Source of the DNA: Hyphomicrobiales bacterium
Lineage (GTDB): Bacteria > Pseudomonadota > Alphaproteobacteria > Rhizobiales > Xanthobacteraceae
DNA length: 25,666 nt
Assembly: GCA_016201085.1 (NCBI GenBank)
Contig: JACQDO010000163.1
Span: forward strand, 1-25,666
Direction of reading: 5' to 3'
Made by a program: the position numbers and the translations under genes. Numbering within the stretch: position 1 is the stretch's first letter; every line of letters starts with the position of its first letter. Below the pieces are notes generated by a model that saw only the letters and a program-made list of their open reading frames with translations, had not been told where the DNA came from and made no database searches. Positions 16,135 to 23,262 of the stretch are shown piece by piece.

Positions 16135-17685
16135 ATGTTCGACTCACTGTCGGAAAAACTCGGCGGCATTCTCGACCGCCTCACCCGCCGCGGCGCGCTC
16201 AGCGAATCCGACGTCGACGCCGCGTTGCGCGAGGTGCGCCGCGCGCTGCTGGAGGCCGATGTCGCGCTCGACGTGGCGCGCGCCTTCACCGACGGCGTCA
16301 AGAAGCAGTCGGTCGGCGTCGAGGTGGTGAAGTCGGTCACGCCCGGCCAGATGGTCGTCAAGATCGTGCACGATCAGCTGGTGGCGACGCTCGGCACCGA
16401 CAGCCAGGCCATCGATCTCAACGCCGCGCCGCCGGTCGCCATCATGATGGTCGGCTTGCAAGGCTCCGGCAAAACCACCACCACCGCCAAGCTCGCCCGG
16501 CGCCTCGCCGACCGGCAGAAGAAAAAAGTGCTGATGGCCTCGCTCGATGTGCGCCGTCCGGCCGCCATGGAACAATTGGCCGTGCTCGGCCGCGAGGCGC
16601 AGATCGACACGCTGCCCGTCGTCGCGGGCCAGTTGCCGCCGCAGATCGCCAAGCGCGCGCTCGAAGCGGCAAAGCTCGGCGGCTACGACGTGGTGCTGCT
16701 CGACACCGCCGGCCGCACCACGCTCGACGACGAGATGATGAACGAGGCGGCGGAGGTCAAGCGCGCCGCCAGTCCGCACGAAGTGCTGCTGGTCGCCGAC
16801 AGCCTCACCGGCCAGGACGCGGTCAACCTCGCGCGCAATTTCGACCAGCGCCTCGGCCTCACCGGCATTGTACTCACCCGCGTCGACGGCGACGGCCGCG
16901 GCGGCGCTGCGCTGTCGATGCGCGCCGTCACCAACAAGCCGATCAAGCTGATCTGCACCGGCGAAAAGCTCGACGCGATCGAGGAATTCGACCCCGCCCG
17001 CATCGCCGGCCGCATCCTCGGCATGGGCGACATCGTCGCGCTGGTGGAGAAGGCCGCCGCCAATATCGACGCCGAAAAGGCCATACGCGCGGCGGAGAAA
17101 ATGCGCAAAGGTCAGTTCGACCTTTCCGACCTGCGCGAACAGCTCACGCAAATGCAGTCGATGGGCGGGCTCGGCGGCCTGCTCGGCATGATGCCCGGCG
17201 TGGCGAAAATGAAAAACCAGATCGCCGCCGCCGGCCTCGACGACAAGTTGCTCAAGCGGCACATGGCGATCATCGACTCGATGACGCCGAAGGAGCGCCG
17301 CAACCCCGACATCCTCAAGGCCAGCCGCAAGAAGCGCATCGCCGCCGGTTCCGGCACCACGCCGGAGGCGATCAACAAGCTGCTGAAAATGCATCGCGGC
17401 ATGGCCGACATGATGAAGGCCATGGGCAGCGGCAAGCGCGGCCCGCTCGCCGGTATTGGACAGATGATGGGCTTCGGCTCGGCCATGCCGACGCCGGAAC
17501 AGATGGCCGAGATGGCGAAAAAAATGCCGCCCGGCGCGCAGTTGCCGCCCGGCATGCCCGGGCTGCCGCCGACCATGCCGAAATTGCCGCCGAATATTCC
17601 CGGCCTGCCCGGGCTCGGCGGCGGAAAGTTTCCTGGATTGCCGGACAAATTTCCAGACTTGCCCGGTTTCGGAAAAAAGAAGTGA
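16135..17685 (+). CDS. ffh: Signal recognition particle protein Ffh
   Basis: A 516-residue SRP54 homologue that binds signal sequences and 4.5S RNA and delivers ribosomes to FtsY. The N domain starts MFDSLSEKLGGILDRL. The G domain carries G1 GLQGSGKT at 107-114, the LDVRRPAAMEQL motif at about 137-148, DTAGR at 190-194 and TRVDGD in the 260s. The Met-rich M domain includes LLGMMPGVAKMKNQI and the RNA-binding MTPKERRNPDILKASRKKRIAAGSG. The protein ends in a Pro/Gly/Leu-rich tail of about 50 residues beyond the M domain. The ribosome binding site is the GAAGGAAG run just before the ATG, directly against the end of a repeat. It begins the ffh-rpsP-(GIY-YIG)-rimM-trmD cluster; rpsP follows after 24 bases. 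Confidence 0.97.
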   Translation: MFDSLSEKLGGILDRLTRRGALSESDVDAALREVRRALLEADVALDVARAFTDGVKKQSVGVEVVKSVTPGQMVVKIVHDQLVATLGTDSQAIDLNAAPPVAIMMVGLQGSGKTTTTAKLARRLADRQKKKVLMASLDVRRPAAMEQLAVLGREAQIDTLPVVAGQLPPQIAKRALEAAKLGGYDVVLLDTAGRTTLDDEMMNEAAEVKRAASPHEVLLVADSLTGQDAVNLARNFDQRLGLTGIVLTRVDGDGRGGAALSMRAVTNKPIKLICTGEKLDAIEEFDPARIAGRILGMGDIVALVEKAAANIDAEKAIRAAEKMRKGQFDLSDLREQLTQMQSMGGLGGLLGMMPGVAKMKNQIAAAGLDDKLLKRHMAIIDSMTPKERRNPDILKASRKKRIAAGSGTTPEAINKLLKMHRGMADMMKAMGSGKRGPLAGIGQMMGFGSAMPTPEQMAEMAKKMPPGAQLPPGMPGLPPTMPKLPPNIPGLPGLGGGKFPGLPDKFPDLPGFGKKK

Positions 17686-17709
17686 TCAACACGTAGGAAA
17701 GGAATTCAA

Positions 17710-18205
17710 ATGTCTCTCGTCATCCGCATGGCCCGCGCCGGAACCAAGAAGCGGCCGGTCTATCACATCGTCGTCGCCGACTCGCGCTCGCCGCGCGACG
17801 GCCGCTTCATCTAGCGGCTCGGCTATTTCAATCCGCTGATGCCGAAGGAAAAGACCGAGCGGCTCAAGTTCGATATCGAAAAGGCACAGGCCTGGATGAA
17901 GAATTGGTCATTTCAATCCGCTGCTGCCGAAGGAAAAGACCGAGCGGCTCAAGCTCGATCTCGAGAAAGTGCAGGCCTGGATGAAGAAGGGCGCGCAGCC
18001 GTCCGACCGCGTCATGCGCTTCCTCGATGCCGCCGGCATCGCCAAGCGCGAGAAGCGCAACAATCCGACCAAGGCGATCCCGCGCAAGGAGCGCAAGGCC
18101 GCGGCCGAAGAAGCCACCAAGGCCAAGGAAGCCAGCGCCGCCGCCGCCAAGGCCAAGGCCACCGAGAAGGCCGCCGCCGACAAGGCTGCTGCGGCCGCGA
18201 GCTGA
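17710..18205 (+). pseudogene. rpsP: 30S ribosomal protein S16, disrupted by a stop codon and an 85-bp duplication
   Basis: ATG 17710 begins a normal S16 ([20 protein letters not shown]), which is part of the 30S body and normally essential. Codon 35, a Glu (GAG) in relatives, is TAG at 17812-17814. The sequence then continues in frame as [20 protein letters not shown] to an 85-bp divergent repeat that shifts frame by one; the second copy restarts at [19 protein letters not shown] and runs to the stop at 18205. Removing 85 bases gives a 137-codon frame, 136 residues with the TAG as its only defect. The C-terminus has an Ala/Lys-rich tail longer than in most S16. Position after ffh is canonical. 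As written only a 34-residue fragment is made. I think sequencing or assembly error is more likely than true loss, unless another copy exists. Confidence 0.85.
17825..17994 (+). repeat. 85-bp divergent tandem duplication inside rpsP
   Basis: Copies 17825-17909 and 17910-17994 align without gaps and show 7 mismatches in the first 79 bases; the last 6 bases differ. Both copies translate, each in its own frame, to credible S16 sequence (FNPLMPKEK versus [22 protein letters not shown] versus [13 protein letters not shown]). The changes are mostly conservative, as between alleles of related strains. Confidence 0.9.
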
Positions 18206-18216
18206 TCGTTATGATA

Positions 18217-18265
18217 GCCTCGTCCTGAGGAGGCCGGCGCTGCCGGCCGTCTCGAAGGACGAGGC
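18217..18265. repeat. Palindromic repeat, left boundary of the GIY-YIG gene
   Basis: Outer arms GCCTCGTCC (18217-18225) and GGACGAGGC (18257-18265) are perfectly complementary. Inside lies a 7-bp stem GGCCGGC/GCCGGCC with a 3-base loop, separated from the outer arms by the asymmetric elements TGAGGA and TCTCGAA. The right arm carries AAGGA and GAGG 7-16 bases before the nuclease ATG, so it probably acts as its ribosome binding site. It starts 11 bases after the rpsP stop. Confidence 0.88.
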
Positions 18266-18271
18266 GTTCAC

Positions 18272-18607
18272 ATGGGCGCTTGGCTTTACATTCTTCGCTG
18301 CGCCGATGGCGCATATTATACGGGTACGACGCGCGCCGAACTTGAACAGCGTGTCGCCGAGCATCAATCTGGGCATTTTTCCGGATTCACATCAAACCGA
18401 CGGCCCGTTGTGCTCGTATTCAGCGAGTTCTTCGACCGGATTGTCGACGCTATTGCCGCAGAACGTCAAATCAAAGGCTGGTCCCGCGCCAAGAAGGAAG
18501 CGCTGATGGCGGGCGATTTTCAGCGTATAGGGCAGTTATCGAAACGACATACGCCCATCCGACCTCATGGTTCGAGACGCGTCGCTGCGCGACGCTCCTC
18601 ACCATGA
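18272..18607 (+). CDS. Small GIY-YIG nuclease (UPF0213-like)
   Basis: A 111-residue single-domain GIY-YIG protein. The signature tyrosines are in [15 protein letters not shown] (Y6 and Y15/Y16, with G18). The expected catalytic Arg is R27 in [13 protein letters not shown], with H31 nearby. The metal-binding Glu is E64 in [19 protein letters not shown], so the nuclease centre looks intact. There are no extra DNA-binding domains. Residues 98-111 and the TGA are encoded by the right-hand palindrome, and the protein would naturally end near residue 95. The gene sits between rpsP and rimM, which are normally adjacent, bracketed by inverted copies of one repeat family. Its stop overlaps the rimM start as ATGA. 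Members of this family have no firmly known role; involvement with the flanking repeats is my inference. Confidence 0.85.
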   Translation: MGAWLYILRCADGAYYTGTTRAELEQRVAEHQSGHFSGFTSNRRPVVLVFSEFFDRIVDAIAAERQIKGWSRAKKEALMAGDFQRIGQLSKRHTPIRPHGSRRVAARRSSP

Positions 18608-18610
18608 GGT
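18562..18610. repeat. Palindromic repeat, right boundary of the GIY-YIG gene, contains the rimM start codon
   Basis: Outer arms ACCTCATGG (18562-18570) and CCATGAGGT (18602-18610) are perfectly complementary. The inner stem is GCGTCGC/GCGACGC with a TGC loop, and the asymmetric elements are TTCGAGA on the left and CTCCTCA on the right. It is thus the same family as 18217-18265 but in inverse orientation. It encodes the last 14 residues and the stop codon of the GIY-YIG protein and the first two codons of rimM. Confidence 0.88.
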
Positions 18611-19134
18611 CTACCGCGGGAAACAAGATCCGCGTCGCCCGCATCGGGGCGGCGCATGGCGTTCGCGGCGAGGTGAGACTGTGGTCGTTCACCGCGGAGC
18701 CGCTGGCCGTCGCCGATTACGGCCCCTTGGAAACCGCAGACGGCAAACGGCGTTTCGAGATCGTGACGCTGCGGCCGGCCAAGGACCATCTGGTGGCGCG
18801 GCTCAAGGGCATCGACGACCGCAACGCGGCCGAGCGGCTCACCAATCTCGATCTGTTCGTGCCGCGCGAACGGCTGCCGGCGATCGAGGAAGCCGACACG
18901 TTCTATTATGCCGATCTGATCGGCCTGGCGGCGGTGAACGAAACGGGCGCCGCGCTCGGCATCGTTGCCGCGGTACATAATTTCGGCGCCGGCGATCTGA
19001 TCGAGATCGCACTCGCCGGCGGCGGCGAACCGTTGCTGCTGCCGTTCACCGACACGGTGGTGCCGAAGATCGATCTTAAGGCGAAGCAGATCGTCGTGGT
19101 GCGGCCGTTCGAGATCGAAGCGCGGGACGAGTAG
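18604..19134 (+). CDS. rimM: Ribosome maturation factor RimM
   Basis: A 176-residue 16S rRNA processing factor that binds S19 and helps mature the 30S head. The N-terminal RimM domain has [22 protein letters not shown]; the C-terminal PRC-barrel region has [31 protein letters not shown] and [15 protein letters not shown]. The only plausible start is ATG 18604, because the conserved [11 protein letters not shown] begins nine codons later and no earlier in-frame start exists without crossing the hairpin. That ATG lies in the 3' arm of a palindrome and lacks a Shine-Dalgarno, so initiation probably depends on coupling from the overlapping GIY-YIG stop. trmD starts two bases after its TAG. Confidence 0.94.
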   Translation: MRSTAGNKIRVARIGAAHGVRGEVRLWSFTAEPLAVADYGPLETADGKRRFEIVTLRPAKDHLVARLKGIDDRNAAERLTNLDLFVPRERLPAIEEADTFYYADLIGLAAVNETGAALGIVAAVHNFGAGDLIEIALAGGGEPLLLPFTDTVVPKIDLKAKQIVVVRPFEIEARDE

Positions 19135-19136
19135 TC

Positions 19137-19847
19137 ATGTGGCGCGCCAGCATCCTGACGATTTTCCCCGAGATGTTTCCCGGACCGCTCGGTATCAGCC
19201 TCGCCGGCAAGGCGCTGCACGCCGCCATCTGGTCGCTCGACGTCCACGACATCCGCAATTCGGCCACCGACAAGCACCGCACCGTCGACGACACGCCAGC
19301 CGGCGGCGGGCCCGGCATGGTGATGAAGTCCGACGTGCTGGCAAAATCTCTCGATAGTCTTGCGCTCGACACCGTGCCGCACGACAAACGTCCGCGCCTG
19401 CTGATGAGCCCGCGCGGCGCGCCGCTGACGCAAGCGCGGGCCGCCGAACTCGCCGCAGGCCAGGGCATCGTCATCGTCTGCGCCCGCTTCGAAGGCGTCG
19501 ACGAGCGCCTGATTGCCGCGCGTCACCTGGAGGAGGTCTCGCTTGGCGATTTCGTGCTCTCGGGCGGCGAGATCGCGGCGCTCGCACTGCTCGATGCCTG
19601 CGTGCGGCTGCTGCCCGGGGTCATGGGCAAGGAGGCCTCGGCGGCCGAGGAAAGCTTCGCCGACGGGCTCTTGGAATACCCGCAATACACTCGCCCGCCG
19701 GTCTGGGAGGGGCAGCCGATCCCGGAGGTGCTCACTTCCGGCGACCACGCCAAAGTCGCGGCCTGGCGGCGGGCGGAGGCCGAACGGCTGACCAAAGAGC
19801 GCCGGCCGGACCTGTGGGCGGCCTATCTGGCCCGCAAAAAGCCCTAA
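19137..19847 (+). CDS. trmD: tRNA (guanine-37-N1)-methyltransferase TrmD
   Basis: A 236-residue SPOUT-class methyltransferase that makes m1G37 in tRNAs with G36, preventing frameshifting. It starts with [19 protein letters not shown], followed by [26 protein letters not shown]. The trefoil-knot S-adenosylmethionine site is around [26 protein letters not shown]. The C-terminal region has [25 protein letters not shown], which contains the catalytic Asp of the knot partner. Length is normal and all blocks are intact. It lies in the canonical rimM-trmD-rplS order. Confidence 0.97.
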   Translation: MWRASILTIFPEMFPGPLGISLAGKALHAAIWSLDVHDIRNSATDKHRTVDDTPAGGGPGMVMKSDVLAKSLDSLALDTVPHDKRPRLLMSPRGAPLTQARAAELAAGQGIVIVCARFEGVDERLIAARHLEEVSLGDFVLSGGEIAALALLDACVRLLPGVMGKEASAAEESFADGLLEYPQYTRPPVWEGQPIPEVLTSGDHAKVAAWRRAEAERLTKERRPDLWAAYLARKKP

Positions 19848-19964
19848 AACGGGCCATAAACCGAGGGTGACAAGGCATTAGCTTTGTAATACAAGCTCGC
19901 CAACCCATTCAGACCCGACAACGACCGCGCGCCGGTTGCTGGCGCTGCCGACGGAGAATTCGCC

Positions 19965-20366
19965 ATGAACCTGATCCAACAGCTCAATAAAGAGCAGGTC
20001 GAAAAGCTTTCGGCCGGCAAGACCATCCCCGATTTCGGGCCGGGCGATACCGTGCTGGTCAACGTCAAGGTGGTCGAGGGCGACAAGAGCCGCATCCAGG
20101 CCTACGAGGGCGTCTGCATCGGCCGCGCCGGCGCCGGGCTGAACCAGAACTTCACCGTGCGCAAGATTTCCTACGGCGAGGGCGTCGAGCGCGTGTTCCC
20201 GCTCTATGCGCCGATGATCGACTCGATCACGGTCGTGCGCCGCGGCAAGGTGCGCCGCGCCAAGCTGTATTACCTGCGCGGCCTGCGCGGCAAGAAGGCG
20301 CGCATCTCGGAGGCGACCAGCGCCGCCGCCGGAGCGGAAACGGCCGAGGCTTCGGCTAAAGAATAG
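19965..20366 (+). CDS. rplS: 50S ribosomal protein L19
   Basis: A 133-residue L19, located at the 30S-50S interface. Diagnostic segments are [63 protein letters not shown] and [17 protein letters not shown], followed by a short Ala/Glu-rich tail. GGAGAATTCGCC precedes the ATG as ribosome binding site. A 117-base leader separates it from trmD and contains a small TTGTA-A-TACAA inverted repeat (19884-19894), possibly a promoter element. A clear terminator follows, closing the cluster. Confidence 0.97.
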   Translation: MNLIQQLNKEQVEKLSAGKTIPDFGPGDTVLVNVKVVEGDKSRIQAYEGVCIGRAGAGLNQNFTVRKISYGEGVERVFPLYAPMIDSITVVRRGKVRRAKLYYLRGLRGKKARISEATSAAAGAETAEASAKE

Positions 20367-20390
20367 GATTTTACTATTCTTGCACGCATG

Positions 20391-20415
20391 AAGGGGCCGG
20401 TGTTCGGCCCCTTTT
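20391..20415 (+). terminator. Intrinsic terminator after rplS
   Basis: The stem AAGGGGCCG/CGGCCCCTT with a GTGTT loop is followed by TTGC. It lies 25 bases after the rplS stop and ends the ffh-rplS cluster. Confidence 0.85.
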
Positions 20416-20450
20416 GCTTGAGTGAGATGGGGGCTAGATAAAGGCTAAAT

Positions 20451-20495
20451 CCGTCGCCCTTCGAGGCTCGCTTCGCTCGCACCTCAGGATGACGG
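20451..20495. repeat. Singlet copy of the palindromic repeat family upstream of leuC
   Basis: Outer arms CCGTCGCCCT (20451-20460) and AGGATGACGG (20486-20495) pair with two mismatches. The asymmetric elements TTCGAG and CCTCA are recognisable, and the inner stem is GCTCGC-type around TTCG. Orientation is the same as the copy at 18562-18610. It lies 23 bases before the leuC ATG. Confidence 0.75.
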
Positions 20496-20518
20496 AGTAA
20501 GGATCGGAGACTTTGACG

Positions 20519-21925
20519 ATGGCCAAGCCGCGTACGCTGTACGACAAGATCTGGGACGACCATCTGGTGGACGAGCAGCCGGACGGAACCGCGCTCATCT
20601 ACATCGACCGCCATCTGGTGCACGAAGTCACGAGCCCACAGGCGTTCGAGGGTCTGCGCACGGCCGGGCGCAAGGTGCATGCGCCGGACAAGACGCTCGC
20701 GGTCGTCGACCATAACGTGCCGACCTCCGACCGCAGCAAACCCAATCCCGATCCGGAAAGCGCCGAGCAGATCGCCACGCTGGCGCAGAACGCCAAGGAT
20801 TTCGGCATCCAGTATTTCAACGAGTTCGACAAGCGCCAGGGCATCGTCCACATCATCGGCCCCGAGCAGGGCTTCACGCTGCCCGGCACCACCATCGTGT
20901 GCGGCGACAGCCACACCGCGACGCACGGCGCGTTCGGCGCGCTCGCCTACGGCATCGGCACCTCGGAAGTCGAGCACGTGCTGGCGACGCAGACGCTGAT
21001 CCAGACCAAGTCCAAGAACATGCGCGCGGTGATCGACAACAAGTTGCCGCCGGGCGTCACCGCCAAGGACATCATCCTCGCCATCATCGGCGAGATCGGC
21101 ACCGCCGGCGGCACCGGCTATGCGCTGGAATATGCCGGCGAGGCGATCCGCGATATCTCGATCGAAGGCCGCATGACCGTCTGCAACATGTCGGTGGAAG
21201 GCGGCGCCAAGGCCGGTTTCATTGCGCCGGACGAGAAGGTGTTCAATTATCTCAAGGGCCGGCCGATGGCGCCCAAGGGCAAGGTCTGGGACGAGGCCAT
21301 GCGCTACTGGGAAAATCTGCGCTCCGACGACGGCGCGCATTTCGACCGCGAAATTCATCTCGATGCCGCCAAGCTGCCGCCGATCGTAACCTGGGGCACC
21401 AGCCCGGAGCAGGTGGTGTCGATCACCGGCCGCGTGCCGGTGCCGGCCGAAATTCTAGACGAGAAGAAGCGCGTCGCCGCCGAACGCTCGCTCGGATACA
21501 TGGGGCTCGCCGGCGGCGAGAAGATCACCGACATCAAGCTCGACCGCGTGTTCATCGGCTCCTGCACCAACGGGCGCATCGAGGACCTGCGCGCGGCGGC
21601 GATTGTCGCCGCAGGCAAGACGGTCAACGCCAATGTCTACGCCATGATCGTGCCGGGCTCCGGCCTGGTGAAGGAGCAGGCGGAAGCCGAAGGCCTCGAC
21701 AAGATTTTCAAGGCCGCCGGTTTCGACTGGCGCGAGCCGGGCTGCTCGATGTGCCTGGCCATGAACCCGGACAAGCTCAAGCCGGGCGAGCGCTGCGCCT
21801 CGACCTCGAACCGCAACTTCGAGGGCCGGCAGGGCTACAAGGGCCGCACCCACCTGGTATCGCCGGCCATGGCGGCGGCGGCGGCGATCGCCGGGCATTT
21901 CGTCGACGTAAGGGAGTGGAAATAG
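20519..21925 (+). CDS. leuC: 3-isopropylmalate dehydratase large subunit LeuC
   Basis: A 468-residue aconitase-superfamily protein that, with LeuD, isomerises 2- and 3-isopropylmalate in leucine synthesis. Active-site blocks are [36 protein letters not shown] with the first cluster Cys, and [11 protein letters not shown] with the other two, so the [4Fe-4S] site is complete. The start at ATG 20519 ([15 protein letters not shown]) is preferred over a TTG two codons upstream; GGAG lies about 10 bases before it. leuD is about 1.8 kb downstream rather than adjacent, with genes on both strands between. A bidirectional terminator follows. Confidence 0.97.
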   Translation: MAKPRTLYDKIWDDHLVDEQPDGTALIYIDRHLVHEVTSPQAFEGLRTAGRKVHAPDKTLAVVDHNVPTSDRSKPNPDPESAEQIATLAQNAKDFGIQYFNEFDKRQGIVHIIGPEQGFTLPGTTIVCGDSHTATHGAFGALAYGIGTSEVEHVLATQTLIQTKSKNMRAVIDNKLPPGVTAKDIILAIIGEIGTAGGTGYALEYAGEAIRDISIEGRMTVCNMSVEGGAKAGFIAPDEKVFNYLKGRPMAPKGKVWDEAMRYWENLRSDDGAHFDREIHLDAAKLPPIVTWGTSPEQVVSITGRVPVPAEILDEKKRVAAERSLGYMGLAGGEKITDIKLDRVFIGSCTNGRIEDLRAAAIVAAGKTVNANVYAMIVPGSGLVKEQAEAEGLDKIFKAAGFDWREPGCSMCLAMNPDKLKPGERCASTSNRNFEGRQGYKGRTHLVSPAMAAAAAIAGHFVDVREWK

Positions 21926-21948
21926 CGCGGAGCGCCGCGACCGAAACA

Positions 21949-21975
21949 AAAGGCCCGCCGGATTGGCGGGCCTTT
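21949..21975. terminator. Bidirectional intrinsic terminator between leuC and the Tyr-rich gene
   Basis: A perfect 11-bp stem, AAAGGCCCGCC with GGCGGGCCTTT, surrounds a GGATT loop. T-rich sequence follows on both strands, so it can end both leuC and the convergent gene at 21999-22283. Confidence 0.85.
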
Positions 21976-21998
21976 CGTTATTCACTCTGCGCGGCCGA

Positions 21999-22283
21999 TC
22001 ACCACAAGAACGGCCAGAACGGGAATGGGGCCGGCGGCCCGTAATAATAGCGCGGCCCGTAGTAATACGGCGCCGGCTCATAGGCGTAGTACGGCGCACC
22101 GTAATAGCCGCGATAGCCGTAAGACCTATAGTGGCGATGGCGCCGCCGCGCGCTGAAGTCCTGCGATGAAGCCTGGGCGTGTTCATAGCCCGCGCTCAAC
22201 GGCGTCACCGCGGTGGCAGGCGTCGCTATCGCCCATAGGGCGAGTATTGCGCTCGCGGAGCAGACAGCAAGAATTTTACGCAT
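21999..22283 (-). CDS. Small exported Tyr/Pro-rich protein
   Basis: A 94-residue protein with a signal peptide (MRKILAVCSASAILALWAIATPATA, cleavage after about residue 25) and a low-complexity C-terminal half rich in Tyr, Pro, Gly and Arg (HYRSYGYRGYYGAPYYAYE, YYYGPRYYYGPP). It ends in an aromatic WPFLW. ATG 22283 has AGGAGGCACCC directly upstream, an excellent ribosome binding site; longer in-frame extension is not needed. Similar short Tyr-rich exported proteins of unknown role are common in Bradyrhizobium-like genomes. It lies between two nearly identical terminators. No function can be assigned. Confidence 0.75.
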   Translation of the reverse strand: MRKILAVCSASAILALWAIATPATAVTPLSAGYEHAQASSQDFSARRRHRHYRSYGYRGYYGAPYYAYEPAPYYYGPRYYYGPPAPFPFWPFLW

Positions 22284-22387
22284 GGGTGCCTCCTCGTTGT
22301 TTCCTCTTGGGGAATCAACGGAAACCCAGGCCTTCGGGTTCCGCGCGGCCGCACCTGAACAATCGGCAAAGTTCCCATCGCGTTGCA

Positions 22388-22421
22388 ACAAAAAGGCCCG
22401 TCGGATTGGCGGGCTTTTTGT
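22388..22421. terminator. Bidirectional-type terminator between two small exported-protein genes
   Basis: The sequence ACAAAAAGGCCCG-TCGGATT-GGCGGGCTTTTTGT forms a GC stem flanked by A and T runs. Leftward transcription from the gene at 22453-22698 would end here. The core CGGATTGGCGGGC is shared with the terminator at 21949-21975. Confidence 0.75.
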
Positions 22422-22452
22422 TTCTGTCCGGCGGGCTTTTTCGGATCGCGCG

Positions 22453-22698
22453 CTACTGCCACCGGCAGCGCTGGCGCGGCACGATCACCGTGCCGCTGAC
22501 GCGATACTCCTGCGCCAGCCAGAAGCGGCAATGGCGCTTGGCGTTGGGGCCAAGTTTTCGATGGCGCGGATAGATGGTGACGCGCGGCCGCGACTGTGCG
22601 GATAGCTCCTGGCGCTGGTCGCCCGGGGCGGCCGCGGCCGGCTGAATGGCGACAAAACCAAGCGCGAGCGCCGTCAGCACCATGGCGATCTTCAGCAT
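22453..22698 (-). CDS. Small exported basic protein of unknown function
   Basis: An 81-residue protein: signal peptide at residues 1-23 (MLKIAMVLTALALGFVAIQPAAA), then a basic, Arg-rich mature part with two cysteines in CRFWLAQEYRVSGTVIVPRQRCRW, which could form a disulfide. This C-terminal pattern recurs in small exported hypothetical proteins of Bradyrhizobium-like bacteria, but no role is known. GGAGGGAG lies just upstream of the ATG. It is divergent from the metallopeptidase gene, with 89 bases between the starts. Confidence 0.72.
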   Translation of the reverse strand: MLKIAMVLTALALGFVAIQPAAAAPGDQRQELSAQSRPRVTIYPRHRKLGPNAKRHCRFWLAQEYRVSGTVIVPRQRCRWQ

Positions 22699-22787
22699 CG
22701 CGGACTCCCTCCGCCGGCAACGGTCGTCGATCTGGCCGTTTCCGTCAACCGCTTGGTGAATACGCCAACCTCCCCTAAAACACCGGC

Positions 22788-23213
22788 ATGAAACGCCAAT
22801 TCGACGGTCCGCAGGCTTGGCGGGGAGTGGCGGCGCCCTCTCTGGCCGATATCGAGGTCATGGCGGCCGAAGCCTATGGCCGGCTGCCGGAGCGCTTCCG
22901 CGGCCTGTGCGAGGGCCTGATCATCCGGGTCGAGGATTTCCCCACCGATGAGGTGCTGGAATCCATGAAGCTCGAGAGCGAGTTCGACCTGCTCGGCCTG
23001 TTCCAGGGGGTCGGGTTGCCGTTCCGCTCGGAATCGGCGCCCGAACTCATGCCCAATATGATCTGGCTTTATCGCCGCCCGATCCTCGATTACTGGGCCG
23101 AGCACGAGGAGACGCTGGGCGCCATCGTCACGCATGTGCTGGTGCACGAGATCGGCCACCATTTTGGGTTGAGCGACGACGACATGGAAGCGATCGAGGC
23201 GAGCGTCGACTAG
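22788..23213 (+). CDS. Zincin-like metallopeptidase family protein (DUF1025-type)
   Basis: A 141-residue protein of the short bacterial zincin-like family (Pfam Zincin_1). The HExxH zinc motif is HEIGHHFG at about residues 120-127, followed by SDDDMEAIE. Other family features are the N-terminal LADIEVMAAEAYGRLPERF, EDFPTDEVLESM and IWLYRRPILDYW. The zinc site appears intact, but proteolysis has not been shown for most members. No signal peptide, so cytoplasmic. No strong Shine-Dalgarno is seen before the ATG (a CACCGGC context), which leaves the start slightly uncertain. A start is otherwise supported by family length. Confidence 0.87.
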   Translation: MKRQFDGPQAWRGVAAPSLADIEVMAAEAYGRLPERFRGLCEGLIIRVEDFPTDEVLESMKLESEFDLLGLFQGVGLPFRSESAPELMPNMIWLYRRPILDYWAEHEETLGAIVTHVLVHEIGHHFGLSDDDMEAIEASVD

Positions 23214-23262
23214 GCGGAATGATCGTTTCGCGCGATGGCCTGTATTTATAACTTGCATTGGA

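Noticed and set aside
16080..17696. 538-codon open frame on the same strand as ffh in another frame
   Set aside because: Arg/Ala-rich, low-complexity translation overlapping a complete ffh; a frame shadow.
17812..17814. Recoding of TAG (amber as a sense codon) to explain rpsP
   Set aside because: TAG ends several intact genes in this window at the expected protein length, so it functions as a stop here.
18217..18610. Classical insertion sequence or RAYT element
   Set aside because: The only encoded protein is a GIY-YIG nuclease; there is no HUH-tyrosine or DDE transposase, and no target-site duplication was seen.
20270..21358. 362-codon minus-strand open frame across the end of rplS and leuC
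   Set aside because: Lies opposite two well-conserved genes, crosses a terminator and a repeat, and shows no family features.
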